Below are positions 35,664 through 47,614 of a stretch of 64,000 nucleotides of DNA, in pieces; the stretch's first letter is position 1; every line of letters starts with the position of its first letter. This stretch comes from Aralia elata (lineage: Eukaryota > Streptophyta > Magnoliopsida > Apiales > Araliaceae). The notes under the pieces were generated by a model. The model saw nothing but the letters and a program-made list of their open reading frames with translations, did not search any database and had not been told where the DNA came from. The translations under genes were made by a program, and so were the position numbers. The stretch lies in contig CM068388.1 of the NCBI GenBank assembly GCA_034770075.1, positions 68,062,889-68,126,888 of the forward strand, in the 5' to 3' direction.

Positions 35664-36399
35664 TGGAATGGTCAGACATTCTTGGAGGTGGGAGGAGCTG
35701 AGCATGCTCTCCCGCATCAGCTCCCCATGAATGGGAGAGTGAGCTTTTGCTCCTCCAAGGCTCGGGTACTCCCCCTCCCTTCTCCCTAGCTGCTTTATTC
35801 CATTCTTCCTTCACCAAATGCAGAATTGTTTCTCCCCAAATGCACCCACCTTCTTTGATTCTCTTCTCCTCTCTTCATTCTCCTTCTCCCGTACTCTTCT
35901 CCTTCCTTCAAATGCGCAGCTGATTTCTATTACCCATTTCCCTTCATGGGTCATGGGTTTGGGTCATGGATGGTGGATTTGGTTCATGGACTAGGTCCAT
36001 GGGTTTTGGGCTTCAATTTGGGCCACTCTTGGACTTCTAATTTAATTCCAATTGGGCTTCTAACAAAAATTCCATTGGGCTCAAATAAAATCCCACACTT
36101 GGATTATTAACCCCTCTCATTAACGCTTTGGCGAAATTATGAAAAGTCATAAAATCGAAAAAGACGTATTTGCATAAATAGCGCTTTAACGCTATTTCTC
36201 TAAATGATTTAATCAATACCATGAAATAACAACACTCAAAAAAATTATCACATACACGTCATATGTAATAATAAAATATTTAAACACATAACACGGAATA
36301 ATATTAATAAAAGTTTAATTTATTCAATAAAATTCATAAGCTCGCATTACAAAGCTACCCACGATTCGTGGTCGTTACATTAACCTTGTTCCTTATTCA

Positions 36400-37260
36400 A
36401 CATTAATTAAATACTTAATGTATTAATTCTACACACACTTAATTGCTATTAAATAATCCTTAAGTGTTTATTATCATTATTTATTAAGGCCAAAAATAAT
36501 TAACTTATAAATCTTTCTTATACTTAATCATTATTTCATAAATGATTAAGTAATTGTTATCCTTATTAGCTTCATTCATATCTAATTATTATTAATATTA
36601 ATTAAATAATAATTAAATATTTAGTATCTTTATTTATTAATAATTGATAATTAATAAATAATTATTAACTTTACTTATACTTAATTATTATTTAGGATTA
36701 AATAATAATTAAATATTTATTACCTTCATTTATTATTTATGGATAAATAATAAATAATTATTAACTTTACTTATACCTAATTATTATTTAGGATTAAATA
36801 ATAATTAAATATTTATCCTCTTTATTTATTATTTATGGATAAATAATAAATAATTATTTGTTAACCTTGTTCATACTTAATTGTTAATAAATATTTACTA
36901 CCCTTATTTATTATTTATGATAAATAATAAGTAATTAATTTACTCATTTATTCGTATTTAATTATTATTTATTATCGATCAAATAATAATTTAAATATTC
37001 ATTATCTTTATTTATTATTATATTGATAAATAATAAATAATTACTTTATTAATTTTATTTAATATCAATTAAATAATAATTAAATATTTATAACATTTAC
37101 TTATACTTAATTATTATTAAATATTTTTAATTAGTAAATAATCAATTTACCAATTTATTCATATTTAATCAGTATTTATTAATCAAATAAAATTAACTAT
37201 TTATTATCTTTATTTATTATTTATTGATAAATAATAAATAATTACTTATTAATTATTATT
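36400..37260. repeat. Array of AT-rich palindromes in solo LTR A
   Basis: Repeated units of about 80-95 bp built on TTTATTATTTATGGATAAATAATAAA and AATTATTATTTAGGATTAAATAATAATT (given here as consensus arms), separated by TAACTTTACTTATAC-like spacers. At least six units, the cleanest between about 36560 and 36860. Related arms occur in solo LTR C near 42060-42365. Confidence 0.75.
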
Positions 37261-38220
37261 TATTAGTTATAATAACCAATCAGTTCGCAATGCATTATTA
37301 ACTCAAATTAATTACCCATTAATTAAGCCAATACCTGTATAGTTGATTCACAACTTGACAACAATTAGACTCTATTTGCTAATTATTTTTGTTTAAATAA
37401 TCAAATAAATTACAAACCAATTTGGAAAATAACTAACTTATTGCCTAATACCACTGAACATCACAGTTCCTGCAATATCCTTTCAAGCCAACTAACAGTT
37501 GTCAACACAGTAGGGGAATACTGATCCCAGTATTCAGTATAGTTAAATTTACCAAATCTTACACAAGCAAAACAGGTTACCAATCAATACCATAAAGGAA
37601 TCTAACAGTTTGGTTCTCATTGGCATTACATCAAACACCTTGCGGGCACACTAAGGTCGACGCTAGCCTAAAACTGGCATAAAATCCTACTGCCCGAACC
37701 CTAAGGTTCACTTGAACACCAAAATTCCAATTCAAGGAACAACTCAATACAGCCCAACAAGAACAACACAATATTGATTTCCCAAATCAAAACCCAAACA
37801 ATTCCAACGAACCATTTTAATTTAATTCAGAGATTAAAATTCCTCAATACAGGGGAACAATTTAATTCAATACACTGCAAGGTATAGTAAAATCAACACC
37901 ATACCAGATTTCTAAACTAATTAACCCAACACAGTTGAACATCACAGCCTAAGTGCAGAAGAAGAACTAAAACAACCCGCAAGGAAATTATACAAAACCC
38001 TAACTAGAAAACTATCACAGTAGCTCGAAACTCTGTGGTTATACCTCAATGTGGTGCGAACGGCAGCCCTTCTTCTATGTCCAAAATAATTAACGAAATT
38101 GGACATTCGCCTCCTGTTCACCCGCGCCTGACCTCCCCTGTATTCTCCTCTATGCGACTGGCTTCTCTCTTTCTAATTTGGACTCACAAAGCTTGGTGGT
38201 TGGGCTAGGGTTTGGACGCC

Positions 38221-38230
38221 TAATTTATAG
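38221..38230 (-). promoter_or_regulatory. TATA box of solo LTR A
   Basis: Minus-strand CTATAAATTA followed by GGCGTCC, about 970 bp into the LTR and just upstream of the GC-rich leader-like stretch in transcription direction. Confidence 0.4.
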
Positions 38231-39202
38231 GAGAAATTTATCCAATTGTTGGGTAATACCCCCAATTGATCGAGGTAATAACCAACGGTAGGAGGGAATG
38301 GCTGTCAAGGGTCTATGTCGACACCCGTCTGATCCCAGCTGTTCAGCCGGTACCCTCGAGCCGTGCGTTTTTCCCTACCGGTCAAATCGCCGGCCGCTTG
38401 TTTGTCCGCCTTGAGTCCTTGAACCGCCGGTCGCTAGGCCCTTTTCCCCAGTCCAATAATCGATTGCCTCGTGCTATCGCCAGCGCCTGACCTGACGCGA
38501 CCTCCCCCCTTTTCCCTTGTTCCGTCCGATTGAGGGCTTGGACTCTTAGGTTCTGCAACCCCTATTTCTCTCCCGTCTCTATTTGTTTCGAAGGATTCAG
38601 TCCTTGCTCAGTTATCCCCAATTGCTATGCCGGTCAATTTGTTTCCCCTCAAACCCGATTGTAACATGGTTCAACCCAGCATGAGATTGGACTCGACCCA
38701 AAGGGGTTGGGTCGGACGAATTTAATAGGAACGACCCAATAGGAATTAAAAAGGAAATTGGGCTTAGTTAAAGTTTGGGTCCGATTCCAGAAATAATTAA
38801 AAGCAATGGGCCAATCTTAATAAAAGAAAAGTGGGCTAAATTAATTTAACCGCATTGTATTCCTAATATTTTAAATTAAATAGCTAACCCAATTAATTAT
38901 TTATTTAAAATATTTATTTTAACCATAATTCTTTATTTGAATTATTTAATCCGATAATGAAATGAAATTATTTATTTCCTTATCCTAATTTCTCTTGCCA
39001 AATAAAATGCTAGGGTTAACTCATTCATTTATTCAACCTATTAGTGAGTCCCTTTAAGGCAAGGAAAATTACAGGGCCATATAATTATATAATAATACTT
39101 ATTACATGGATCCACTTAAATTCGTAAAATTATATAAAATGAATTTTATTTATTAAAAATAACTTCGATACAATGTTTAAAATTTCCGGACATTACATTA
39201 CT

Positions 39203-40357
39203 AATTCATCCTCTTTAAAACGTTTTACCCATATGAAAAACAAATATAATTTATATAACCCATCTTTGATATATAAATTATATAGAACATCACATATCAT
39301 ACCTGAATTACATATTTAGAAAATAAATATGTTAGACATAATCTTCTTATGCAAATACAATTATCTACATACCCAAGATATTATAATAAATATAATATCC
39401 TTACCTCATTATCGTAAATTCAATTAAAAATTTATTGACTTTCTTAATATATTAAATAAATATATTATCCTTTATTCCTTAAAATAATTCATATAAGAAT
39501 TTATTCCAATATCCTTGGGTAAAGTATATATAAATACTATATATACCTTAAATCACCCCATACAAATCCTTATACAAGTTGTTCATAACAATTTCATTTC
39601 CTCGCGAAATAAATATATGCATTTCATTTTATTTTCCATATAAATAAAAATTTATTCAATAAAAAAAATATTACAATTAAAATAAATATTCTCTCTTTAT
39701 TAAAATAATTCAACGCTAGAATTTATTTTAATATCCTTTATTTAAAGTATACAATATTTCTCGCATACTTAAAACTAATTATTTTCTTTTCCCTTCTATA
39801 AATTGTTTTCAACAATTTAACTGTAATAAATATAATAATATATTCACTACATTAAAAATATGCATACATTACACTCAATCATATAATATATGATTTCTTC
39901 AATAAAATGACAGTTATACCTTAAGTATATTTAATGCCACCAATAACTTTATATAATAAGTTATTTTAATTTTACTCATCTTATTTCCTTTTAGAAATTG
40001 TTTCTACCGTTCACGTACATATAATAAATATATATACTAATATATTTATTATATTCCAAAATCTCATATTGCATAGCTAATATTTACTTATGCAATAAAA
40101 TTTCACATAACATAGCTAAATCTTGATTTTCATACATTCGGCTTGAATATGGTTTGTTGAATTTATCCATTAGTAATGTTATTCTTCAACCTTTCTATCA
40201 TTCACATTCTCTTTACATTCTTTCAAATATCAAACCATATAGGTTTTTCTAAAAAAATTTAATCATTCCTCTGCTTCCAATATAGGTTTTATTCTTTAAA
40301 CCTTTATTTAATCATTCAAGATTATTTATAATTCTCTTAAATTTTTGGATTGTCACA
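39203..40357 (-). mobile_element. 5' LTR of the LARD-like element, second piece
   Basis: Resumes at AATTCATCCTCTTTAAAACG, colinear with 24906-26062 in the other LTR, and ends TTGTCACA at 40357, followed by the target duplication CAAAC. Confidence 0.87.
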
Positions 40358-40362
40358 CAAAC

Positions 40363-40900
40363 CTTCAGCCTCAGTTTCTTTCGTTCAGCAAACAAAAATT
40401 GAAATACTCAGCACTGTCACTTTATACCCAAGTACTGAAAAGCTAAAGATTGAGGAAATTGAATAAGGAAGTTTAGTAATCAAGAGGTAAGAGTATATAC
40501 CTCGATATATATATATATATATATATATAGAGTTAAGATCAGGTCCGGACTCCCGGACCTGATAAAATCCGGACCCGAAATTTTTTTTTTTTTTTTTTTT
40601 TTTTTGCAAAACAGTTAATAAAAAATATATAATGATTTTTGGTATTGAAAAAAATTATTAAAACAGTGTTTTGGGTTTGATTTGGATACATATAACAAAC
40701 AGTGTTGTACCGACTGTATAACAGTGTTTGTTATATGTATCCAAATCAAACCCAAAACACTGTTTTAATAATTTTTTTCAATACCAAAAATCATTATATA
40801 TTTTTTATTAACTGTTTTGCAAAAAAAAATAAAAATAAAAATAAAAAAATTTCCGGGTCCGGATTTTGGTCAGGTCCGGGAGTCCGGACCTGATCCGCTG

Positions 40901-40956
<56 letters not shown>

Positions 40957-41074
40957 ACTAAGGTAGTAACATGGATTATAGCTATGATATAACCTTGTTT
41001 GTTTATAAAATTGGTTTGGGGTTCTGTGTTTTAATAGTTAAGTATGTGTTATATGGGAAGATAAAGAAAATTTC
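40363..41074 (+). mobile_element. gypsy-2 5' LTR, second piece
   Basis: LTR sequence between the two insertion stacks, itself carrying a foldback MITE inside a TA microsatellite. It joins 21868 on the left and 56340 on the right once the insertions are removed. No gene. Confidence 0.65.
40530..40903. mobile_element. Foldback MITE in a (TA)n tract
   Basis: Almost the whole element is one inverted repeat. Outer arms: GATCAGGTCCGGACTCCCGG from 40537, with its complement ending at 40895. Inner arms of about 100 bp (about 40606-40710 and 40712-40820), nearly exact. Between outer and inner arms are T-rich (left) and A-rich (right) tracts. The loop is only a few bases. It is flanked by (TA)n on both sides. 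No coding capacity. The superfamily is unclear; insertion at TA suggests Tc1/mariner-like preference, but the microsatellite hides the target duplication. Confidence 0.82.
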
Positions 41075-42887
41075 TGTGATGCCTCCAAATCCGGGTCCCT
41101 TTTACCTCGGATCTGGTACGTTACGGTACATCATCTACATTCATATTCTGTAACTAATGCGAAAGATATAAACATAAATTGTTTATGCAATACATTCTAC
41201 AACATATCCCATGGTCTTTAACCTTAACTAAATACATACATTTATAATCTTAAAAGATTTACATCCTTCATTTACTTAAATTATCATAATAGATAACCGT
41301 TAAACTAATCTTCAACTCTGTCTTTGCCTTTGTCCTTCTTTGAGCATTCAGGCTTTAATCTGAAATGTTATCATGATATAACAAGGATGGGCAACTATTT
41401 TGCTCAGCAAGTTTAAATGCAATAAAGATATATCATGATTGAAGGAAAGAATATAGCTTTCTGAAGTTTCAACAATATATGACAATTGTGAAAGATTGAG
41501 AATTCAATTTCAATAAATGAGTAACTGCATTAATAACGTTGGGTGCCAACAATGACCACGAACAAATACTTTGGTAATGAAGGTGATCAGCCTTTCATAC
41601 CCGATAAACCTATGCAAATTGCACTAAGTGCGAATGTCAATAATCATTAAAGATGTGAATAATCATTAATAACTATTCACTAACATGCTTTGAAAGTAAT
41701 AACTCGAGTTGAGTTAGGAAACTTGCAATATGTAAGAAGTTTAAGGTAAGAAACTTGCCTGTTCGACGAGCAACAATTTTCTAGCTTTAATTAAAACTCT
41801 TCGAACGACCTAGCATTGATAATGTCGGTCTATCAATTAGCATTGCGTATAATTGAATATTTATACTCTATTATATACTATTTAAATAGCAATCAATAAA
41901 TCACATAACACTTTTCATTTCTTATATTATCATTAAATTCATTAGATATTTAATAGACCTTAGGTTAATGATTTAATTAAGCAATACTATTTTTCTTAAG
42001 TGTTAAACACTTATTAAACCTTTAAACAATTTATTATAATTGTTTAATTAATGTGTTAATTAAATTCACTTTGTTTTACTCATTCTATCTTCATTTAATT
42101 ACTATTTAATAATGGTTAAATAGTAACTAATTAATTACCTTTAGTTATTATAAATAATAACTAATTACATCTACTTATTATTCAAAGTTAATTAAATAAT
42201 AAGTAATCAAATTATTAATCTCATTTGTCTTTAATTATTATTTAATATAATAATTAATTAACCTTTTATTCTTATTTATTATTTAATATTAATTAAATAA
42301 TAAATAATTAGTTTATTAGCTTAAACACTCTTTAATCATCATTTAATGCTAATTAAATAATAATAAACTAATAATTTTTTGTACTCCGTTACATAAAATT
42401 CAGCTCAAAAATCTTATTTTTACTCCAGAAACCTTAAAATATCGTTTTTATGATTAATACAAATTTTTAAAGGTTTCTCGCCCTTCGTTGCACCACAAAA
42501 TAATTTTATGGGCAACTATAGTTTTTATTTTGCTCAAGTATGTAATTTATATTTATTACATATTTTTATTGCTTTATTTATGCCCGAAAGGAAGTTTCTC
42601 GACATAAAATATTTCTTACAGTCAAAACTCGCCCCGTGGGATTTTATTAGATTTATTATGACTTAATCTTTAGCCCGATCACGCTTTGGAACGTCGAACG
42701 TCAAAATCGCTCGGTGTCTCTAAATTTTAAGTTCTGACATGCTCCTTTGCTCATTTTAAATTCTCAAATCATAAGTCCTATAATAGTAAATTTTTGGGCA
42801 TAATATAGACCTCATGTCATAGTATTTTAGAAAAATTTCTAACCACGAAAATCAATCACGGAACCCATCAAAAACAGTGTGTCAAAA

Positions 42888-42974
42888 CCTCAGCAAGCAG
42901 CCTGCACAGCAGGCATCGGCGGCACCAGCAGGCGCGCCTGGCCTTGCTGCTGCACGGCTGGTGTTGCCCTGCTG
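42888..42974. repeat. GC-rich hairpin cluster in solo LTR C
   Basis: Dense CAGCAGG/CCTGCTG words with the dyad CCAGCAGGCGCGCCTGG at 42925-42941 and GCAGCCTGC-ACAGCAGGC just left of it. It is strongly GC-rich inside AT-rich DNA and lies 1.8-1.9 kb from the LTR 3' end. Confidence 0.75.
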
Positions 42975-43687
42975 CGTTTGAGCATAGCAAAACAGCTACT
43001 TTGCGATTTTCGTAAGCGTTACTCGTAAGTTCGATTAATTTGATTTTTGTATATGTTATACATGGCATACCAAAGTATTCTGAAAAAATATAACTCACTA
43101 ATTTCGGACCTCATAGGCAGCCTAAAACAGGCTCAAAAAACGTCCACTCGTAACAGTTTTCAATTATTTTCCAGCTCGACCCTCTTGGACTAAAACAACC
43201 ATAACTATTTCGTTTCAAAATGTTTTTGAGCGATTCTTGCGCTCACGTGAAGCTAACGTCCGGGACTACAACTCTTCCCTACTGACTTTTTTCCATATTC
43301 CGAACACATCAGTCCAGAAATTGCGTTCAAGTGGACTGCACCGTATTGGTTTCCCAGTTTTGAGTCGGTTACTTTAAAATGGCATAACTCTTTCAGGTTA
43401 AATGCTTTTTAGGTCACTGAACTTTAGGTTAACTTACAAATGGATAACTGAACTATTTTTTCTTACAGTCAACTCACTAAACTCTATTTTTCTTACAAAC
43501 CGTTAAAAAAATGTTTAGACCGTTAGTTGACTAACAGAAAAATGACGTGGCAGTGGTGACTCAATTCTGATGTGGCCATTCTTAAATGAAAATGATGAAA
43601 ATCTAGGAGTTGGTAGTATAAAAATTAAAATAATTCATGAAATTTAGGAAAAGAAGAAAATTAAAATAAATCATGAAATCTAGGAGA

Positions 43688-43691
43688 TGAC

Positions 43692-43733
<42 letters not shown>

Positions 43734-43833
43734 TATTATTATCATTATCGTCATTATTATTATTATTATTATTAATATTATCGTTATTATTATTATTATT
43801 ATTAAAATTATCGTTGTTGTTATTATTATAATC

Positions 43834-43866
<33 letters not shown>

Positions 43867-43867
43867 C

Positions 43868-43902
<35 letters not shown>

Positions 43903-43930
43903 CGTTATTATCATCATTATTTTTATTATC

Positions 43931-43965
<35 letters not shown>

Positions 43966-44088
43966 CGTTATTATTATTATTATTATCGTTCTTATTATTA
44001 TTATAGTTATTATTATTATTATTATTATTATCGTTATTATCGTTATTATTATTATTATTATCACCATCGTTGTTATTATTATTATTAT
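43688..44088. repeat. ATT microsatellite, about 400 bp
   Basis: Long (ATT)n/(TTA)n tract interrupted by ATCGTT units, inside the Mutator-type MITE. Its last part continues at 54577-54599 after the Ogre-like insertion. It generates poly-Ile and poly-Asn reading frames on both strands that are not genes. Confidence 0.95.
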
Positions 44089-46031
44089 TGTAGACACCCA
44101 AATTTTGCACTTCGTATACTAACCCTGACAGGAGGGCAAATTCGGCAAATGAACCGGCCTGCACGAGCAAAGGATGGGCAAGTACGAACATTCGACGCCA
44201 CCGCGACGATTTACAACCGAAACCGACGTGACAACCAGGATGTCCAAAATGAGCATTCCTGGATGATGTGGCACGACTCACAGTAATTCCCGGACTGCAA
44301 AATACAAGCCTTTCGGCAAAAATCGACAACACGACGCGAGAATCGAGGTGCGGGGCGAAAACCGAGGAGAATTAAATAACTAAAGTGCATGGCGGGCTGA
44401 GTGGATGGCGGGCTAAGGCCAGCCGCTGATTGATCTGCGGCCAGCCGCAGATCAATCTGCGGCTGGGCTTAGCCACCCTACTTCAGCACATTTCCTTCAT
44501 TCAGTGATACAGAGAGAGTTGGCAGCGGCGGAAGAATTGGGAGAGAGGAAGAAAATAGCAACAGCAACAGCGAGTTAGGGAGAAAAAGAGAGAAAAAAGT
44601 GAGGATTTATATCCCTATTGTTAGATTGTATCATATACTTTCTCTACTCTAATTAATATACGAGTTTATACGAATTGTGGTGTCATTTGCAAGGTGAAAA
44701 TCCCTCTTTTACAACATTTTTGTTATATCATTTTGTTAAACTTTTGGTCATTTGGGTTATATCAAATGTAGTTTTCCTTGTATATTATGGTGAATCCATG
44801 GATGGAGGACTATTAGTGAAGGTTCCAAATGGAACGAAATTCTTCCTAAAGGCCCGATGATATCCATTTGATGATTTTTAGCTCGTTATGGTGATGTAGT
44901 AATTTTGGATGTGAGCCTAGGAACGCGACCCCGTGGTCCAAATCCGATGATGGATATTTTTGGATGTATGTAATAGGGCCGATGTACCCTTTATTGTAAA
45001 TATGTAATTGTCGGGCCTTAAAACGATATCAAGTCGAAAATCGGGTTTAAGGCCCCGTAATAGTGAAATATGTGATTGTGGGCGTTGGGGTTATTCGGAT
45101 GGCTTACATGCCCATGAATAGCCCCCACGCATTTTAATGTTTGGTTGATTTGTGACGCAAAAATTGATTTCAAGTTAAACGATGAAGATTTCTATAAAAT
45201 CAATCAAAGTAGGTTATTAGCACCACGAGGCGTAAAAATTGAAAGTGCAAATGAATGTTGATTCCTCTTTAACGAGAAGGCAAAGAAAAATCGTTTTCCA
45301 AAACATCACACAAAATGATTTTATAAATAAATGACGTTTTATTAAACCGTTGTGCATAGGGTTAAAGAGATCCTAGAAATTGTCGTCATTCTGTGAAAGC
45401 AACGTATAGATCTCCATTCCTATTTTGACGAAGGTTTAAAAACTCTTGGTTTGCCAAAACAACACCTAATGAAAACCTTGCAGTTTTGACAATCAAAGTC
45501 AAACCTTCCTAATAAAGAATAAAGCTTTCTCGTAGAAGCCGAAGGACATTCCAAAGCACTCTCAAAGCACGACTTTCCCTCAAAATCCAAACGATTCTTT
45601 CATACAAACTCATCACAACATTCACATAGGCACACACACACACACGCGCGCACGCATACACATTTTAAGAATTAAAAGGATAGGAAAAGCATCAAGATTA
45701 CGATAACCGTGTTTCACGGAAGTCGGGGGGTGCCTAACACCTTCCCCTCGCTTAAGCAAGCCCTCGAACTCTATGAATCTCGATTCGCAGACCAATTAAT
45801 TCGGAGTCACACATGAGCCAACGATTTAAAAAATGAAACTCGGATGAGTTGGTACATCCATTTCAAATATACCAACTGGCGACTCTGGTTAATTGGCTCA
45901 TCATAAAAAACGATATTTCAAAACCCCGTCGACATCAATGCCGACCTTTTCCAAACATCATCTAATAAAAAGGCTAAAATTGGAAAGGGCAACAAACATC
46001 GCAGCGGAAGCGATTCCTCCCGGCGTCGACA
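44089..46031 (+). mobile_element. 5' LTR of the Ogre-like element
   Basis: TGTAGACACCC...GGCGTCGACA. It holds the 30-bp-arm hairpin at 44411-44474, a CA/CG microsatellite near 45628-45650 and, at 45877-45887, TGGCGACTCTG, an 11-base match to the start of the PBS. No gene. Confidence 0.92.
44411..44474. repeat. 30-bp-arm hairpin in the Ogre-like LTR
   Basis: Left arm 44411-44440 and right arm 44445-44474 match at 28 of 30 positions around the 4-base loop CCAG. Arm ends are GGCTAAGG...GATCTGCGG. The copy in the other LTR is at 52956-52985/52990-53019. It lies about 325 bp from the LTR start, presumably U3. Confidence 0.88.
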
Positions 46032-46033
46032 GC

Positions 46034-46051
46034 TGGCGACTCTGCTGGGGA
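46034..46051 (+). other. PBS of the Ogre-like element, probably tRNA-Arg type
   Basis: TGGCGACTCTGCTGGGGA, two bases after the LTR. Ogre elements are reported to use tRNA-Arg. The match itself could not be checked against a tRNA set. Confidence 0.7.
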
Positions 46052-47063
46052 CCATTAGAGGGCTTAAGCCGCGTTCAAATCTTGATGCTATCCTATCCTT
46101 CAAAAATTCATAAAATGTGTGCGTGTGCGATATTTTGATTTTATTTACCTTTTGTTGTGTGAATGTGTGTTTTGCCCAATGAATGAATGATTTGAATGGA
46201 ATTGTTTTACTTTAAAAGTAATCATTTGCATACGGTGAGGACGATGAATGTGAATGTATGTTGAGAGAGTACCTCCTCCTGAGGCGAACCTGTCGGTTGC
46301 TTATTACTGGACTCGAAGGGGCTGCTCCCCGGAGATGGCTCAGGAAACGCACCACCCAAATCCGCTCCAATCGAAAGGACTCAGACGAGTAGATTGCGAA
46401 GATTTGGGGACCTTCATGCCGAAAAGCCCGCGAGAGTAACCCTAGGGTAGGTCAGCCTCTGATAAACCTAACGAAAGGGGAAGCTTCTTCATGCTCTTTT
46501 ATCGTTCAGTCAAATAAATAAATGTCATGTAAATGGCATACAACTGTCATACCGGCATCATCATAATAAATATGTCCTGTATCATGTGATTACATCACCT
46601 GCACATATAAAGAGAATACTGACGTGTTTTTGCAGGAAGGCAATCCGTACCACGTACCAAGGTTTTCTAAAACTTCTAAATACTATCCTGTCATCAAACA
46701 CTGACCTTGTTTTGCAGGATAAGATTAGAGAACCTAAAAGAAGAATTCATGCATCAGTGTTGACATACATCTGCCAACTTGTAACTGGCACAGTACTAAA
46801 CTACGGCCATTGTTTGTTTTGCAAAATTGCCCCTAAGACCCAACTAAGAGGCCGTAAAGTCCATACTCCATCCATCCAAATGGCAGAAGCCGGTAGCCAT
46901 GAAACACACTGGTTTCCCTAATTCACACATCACGGTACGAGATGAGCTTTAAGGGGGAGATTGCGGTACAGACTTGTCTGGCCTATGAGGATCAGATCAG
47001 AGAGATCTCCCATAGTGACGCCCCTCCTAATTTGGCTTGGTATCAAAACATTAAAGAGTTCCT
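46052..47063 (+). other. Leader and decayed internal DNA of the Ogre-like element
   Basis: No recognisable gag. Short ORFs (46254-46439, 46586-46921) have no clear domain. The part near 46270-46340 (CTCCTCCTGAGGCGAACCTG and following) looks like conserved leader rather than protein. Confidence 0.45.
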
Positions 47064-47441
47064 TTGAGACAGCTCCTCTCCCGAAAATGCAGATCTGACC
47101 GAGGAAAGAGAATCCAAAGATGGGCAGTGAAATTCTTCCTAAGCACAGACGATTTGCATAAATGGGACTTAGCTACGGGACTGCTGAGATATTTGGAAGC
47201 CGAAGAAGCCCACAGATTAATGAACAAAGTACATGGCGATGTGTGCAGAGCCCATATGAGCAGAACATTTTTGGCAAAGAAAATCATGTGAACGGGTCAC
47301 TACTGGCTAACCACGAAAACTGACTGCGATACTCATGTCAAGAAATGCCATCAATGCCAGATCCATGCCAATGTGATCCATGCACCCCCTAATGAGATCC
47401 ATTGCTTGACCTCACCGTGGCCAGTTGGACCGTGCATCAGG
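47064..47441 (+). pseudogene. Tat/Ogre-type integrase zinc-finger (H2C2) remnant
   Basis: Frame with LMNKVHGDVCRAHMSRTFLA, a TGA at 47289-47291, then HYWLTTKTDCDTHVKKCHQC and IHAPPNEIHCLTSPWP. This is the His2Cys2 zinc-binding part at the start of a Ty3/gypsy integrase, in the Tat-specific wording (dipeptide Cys-His-x-Cys, then ...SPWP just before the catalytic core). The catalytic core itself is missing: after SPWP the sequence turns non-coding at about 47441. The ~40 codons before the finger would be the RNase H-integrase linker. It shows that the element once had, or captured part of, a pol gene. Confidence 0.7.
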
Positions 47442-47614
47442 TGATATCCAGGATGGGGTAAATCCAGGAGTATGGCAGTGAATCCCGGCCAGTAGAAGAT
47501 CAATGGGTTTTAAAATTCTGAGTTGTATTTTAAATCCCTGCACGCTCATGCCATTTTGTCATGTTATCCAAAAAGATCATGTGCTGAAATGTTTTATATA
47601 TATGACAAGCATTT

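Larger units (their letters stand above)
33000..36379 (-). mobile_element. Solo LTR B of a chromovirus (3380 bp)
   Basis: Plus strand TGTGACGCCCCCAAATCCGG...GTGGTCGTTACA, with target duplication TTAAC at 32995-32999 and 36380-36384. It is at the fourth level of nesting. No internal domain and no gene. It carries GTCTAGCCGAAACAAATGGC-type and GGTCATAAGACC blocks typical of these LTRs. Confidence 0.87.
31529..39197 (-). mobile_element. Solo LTR A of a chromovirus, holding solo LTR B
   Basis: Plus strand TGTGACGCCCCC...TTTCCGGACATTACA, with target duplication TTACT at 31524-31528 and 39198-39202. Without the nested LTR it is about 4.28 kb, one LTR length. No PBS, polypurine tract or coding domain is visible, so it is a solo LTR left by recombination between two LTRs. 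Contents: AT-rich palindrome arrays (36400-37260) and, toward its 5' end, a GC-rich stretch at 38270-38560 containing a 74-codon ORF with no recognisable domain, probably transcribed leader. Confidence 0.85.
21869..40357 (-). mobile_element. LARD-like non-coding chromovirus relative, complete, with target duplication
   Basis: Two large LTRs (21869-26062; 28398-31528 plus 39203-40357) flank a 2335-bp internal region without genes. The 5-bp target duplication CAAAC is at 21864-21868 and 40358-40362. The element is in minus orientation: PBS at 28383-28397 next to the right LTR, polypurine tract at 26063-26080 next to the left LTR. Without the nested solo LTRs it is about 10.8 kb, three quarters of it LTR. 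LTR size and absent coding region match large retrotransposon derivatives. Its leader resembles that of gypsy-2, so a chromovirus is the likely helper. Confidence 0.85.

Noticed and set aside
38266..38490. 74-codon ORF in a GC-rich island, possible host exon
   Set aside because: It lies within solo LTR A, just downstream of its TATA box in leader position and on the opposite strand to LTR transcription; no domain seen.
43603..44332. Long ORFs of poly-Ile, poly-Asn or poly-Tyr on both strands
   Set aside because: Pure translation of the ATT/ATC microsatellite plus the start of an LTR.
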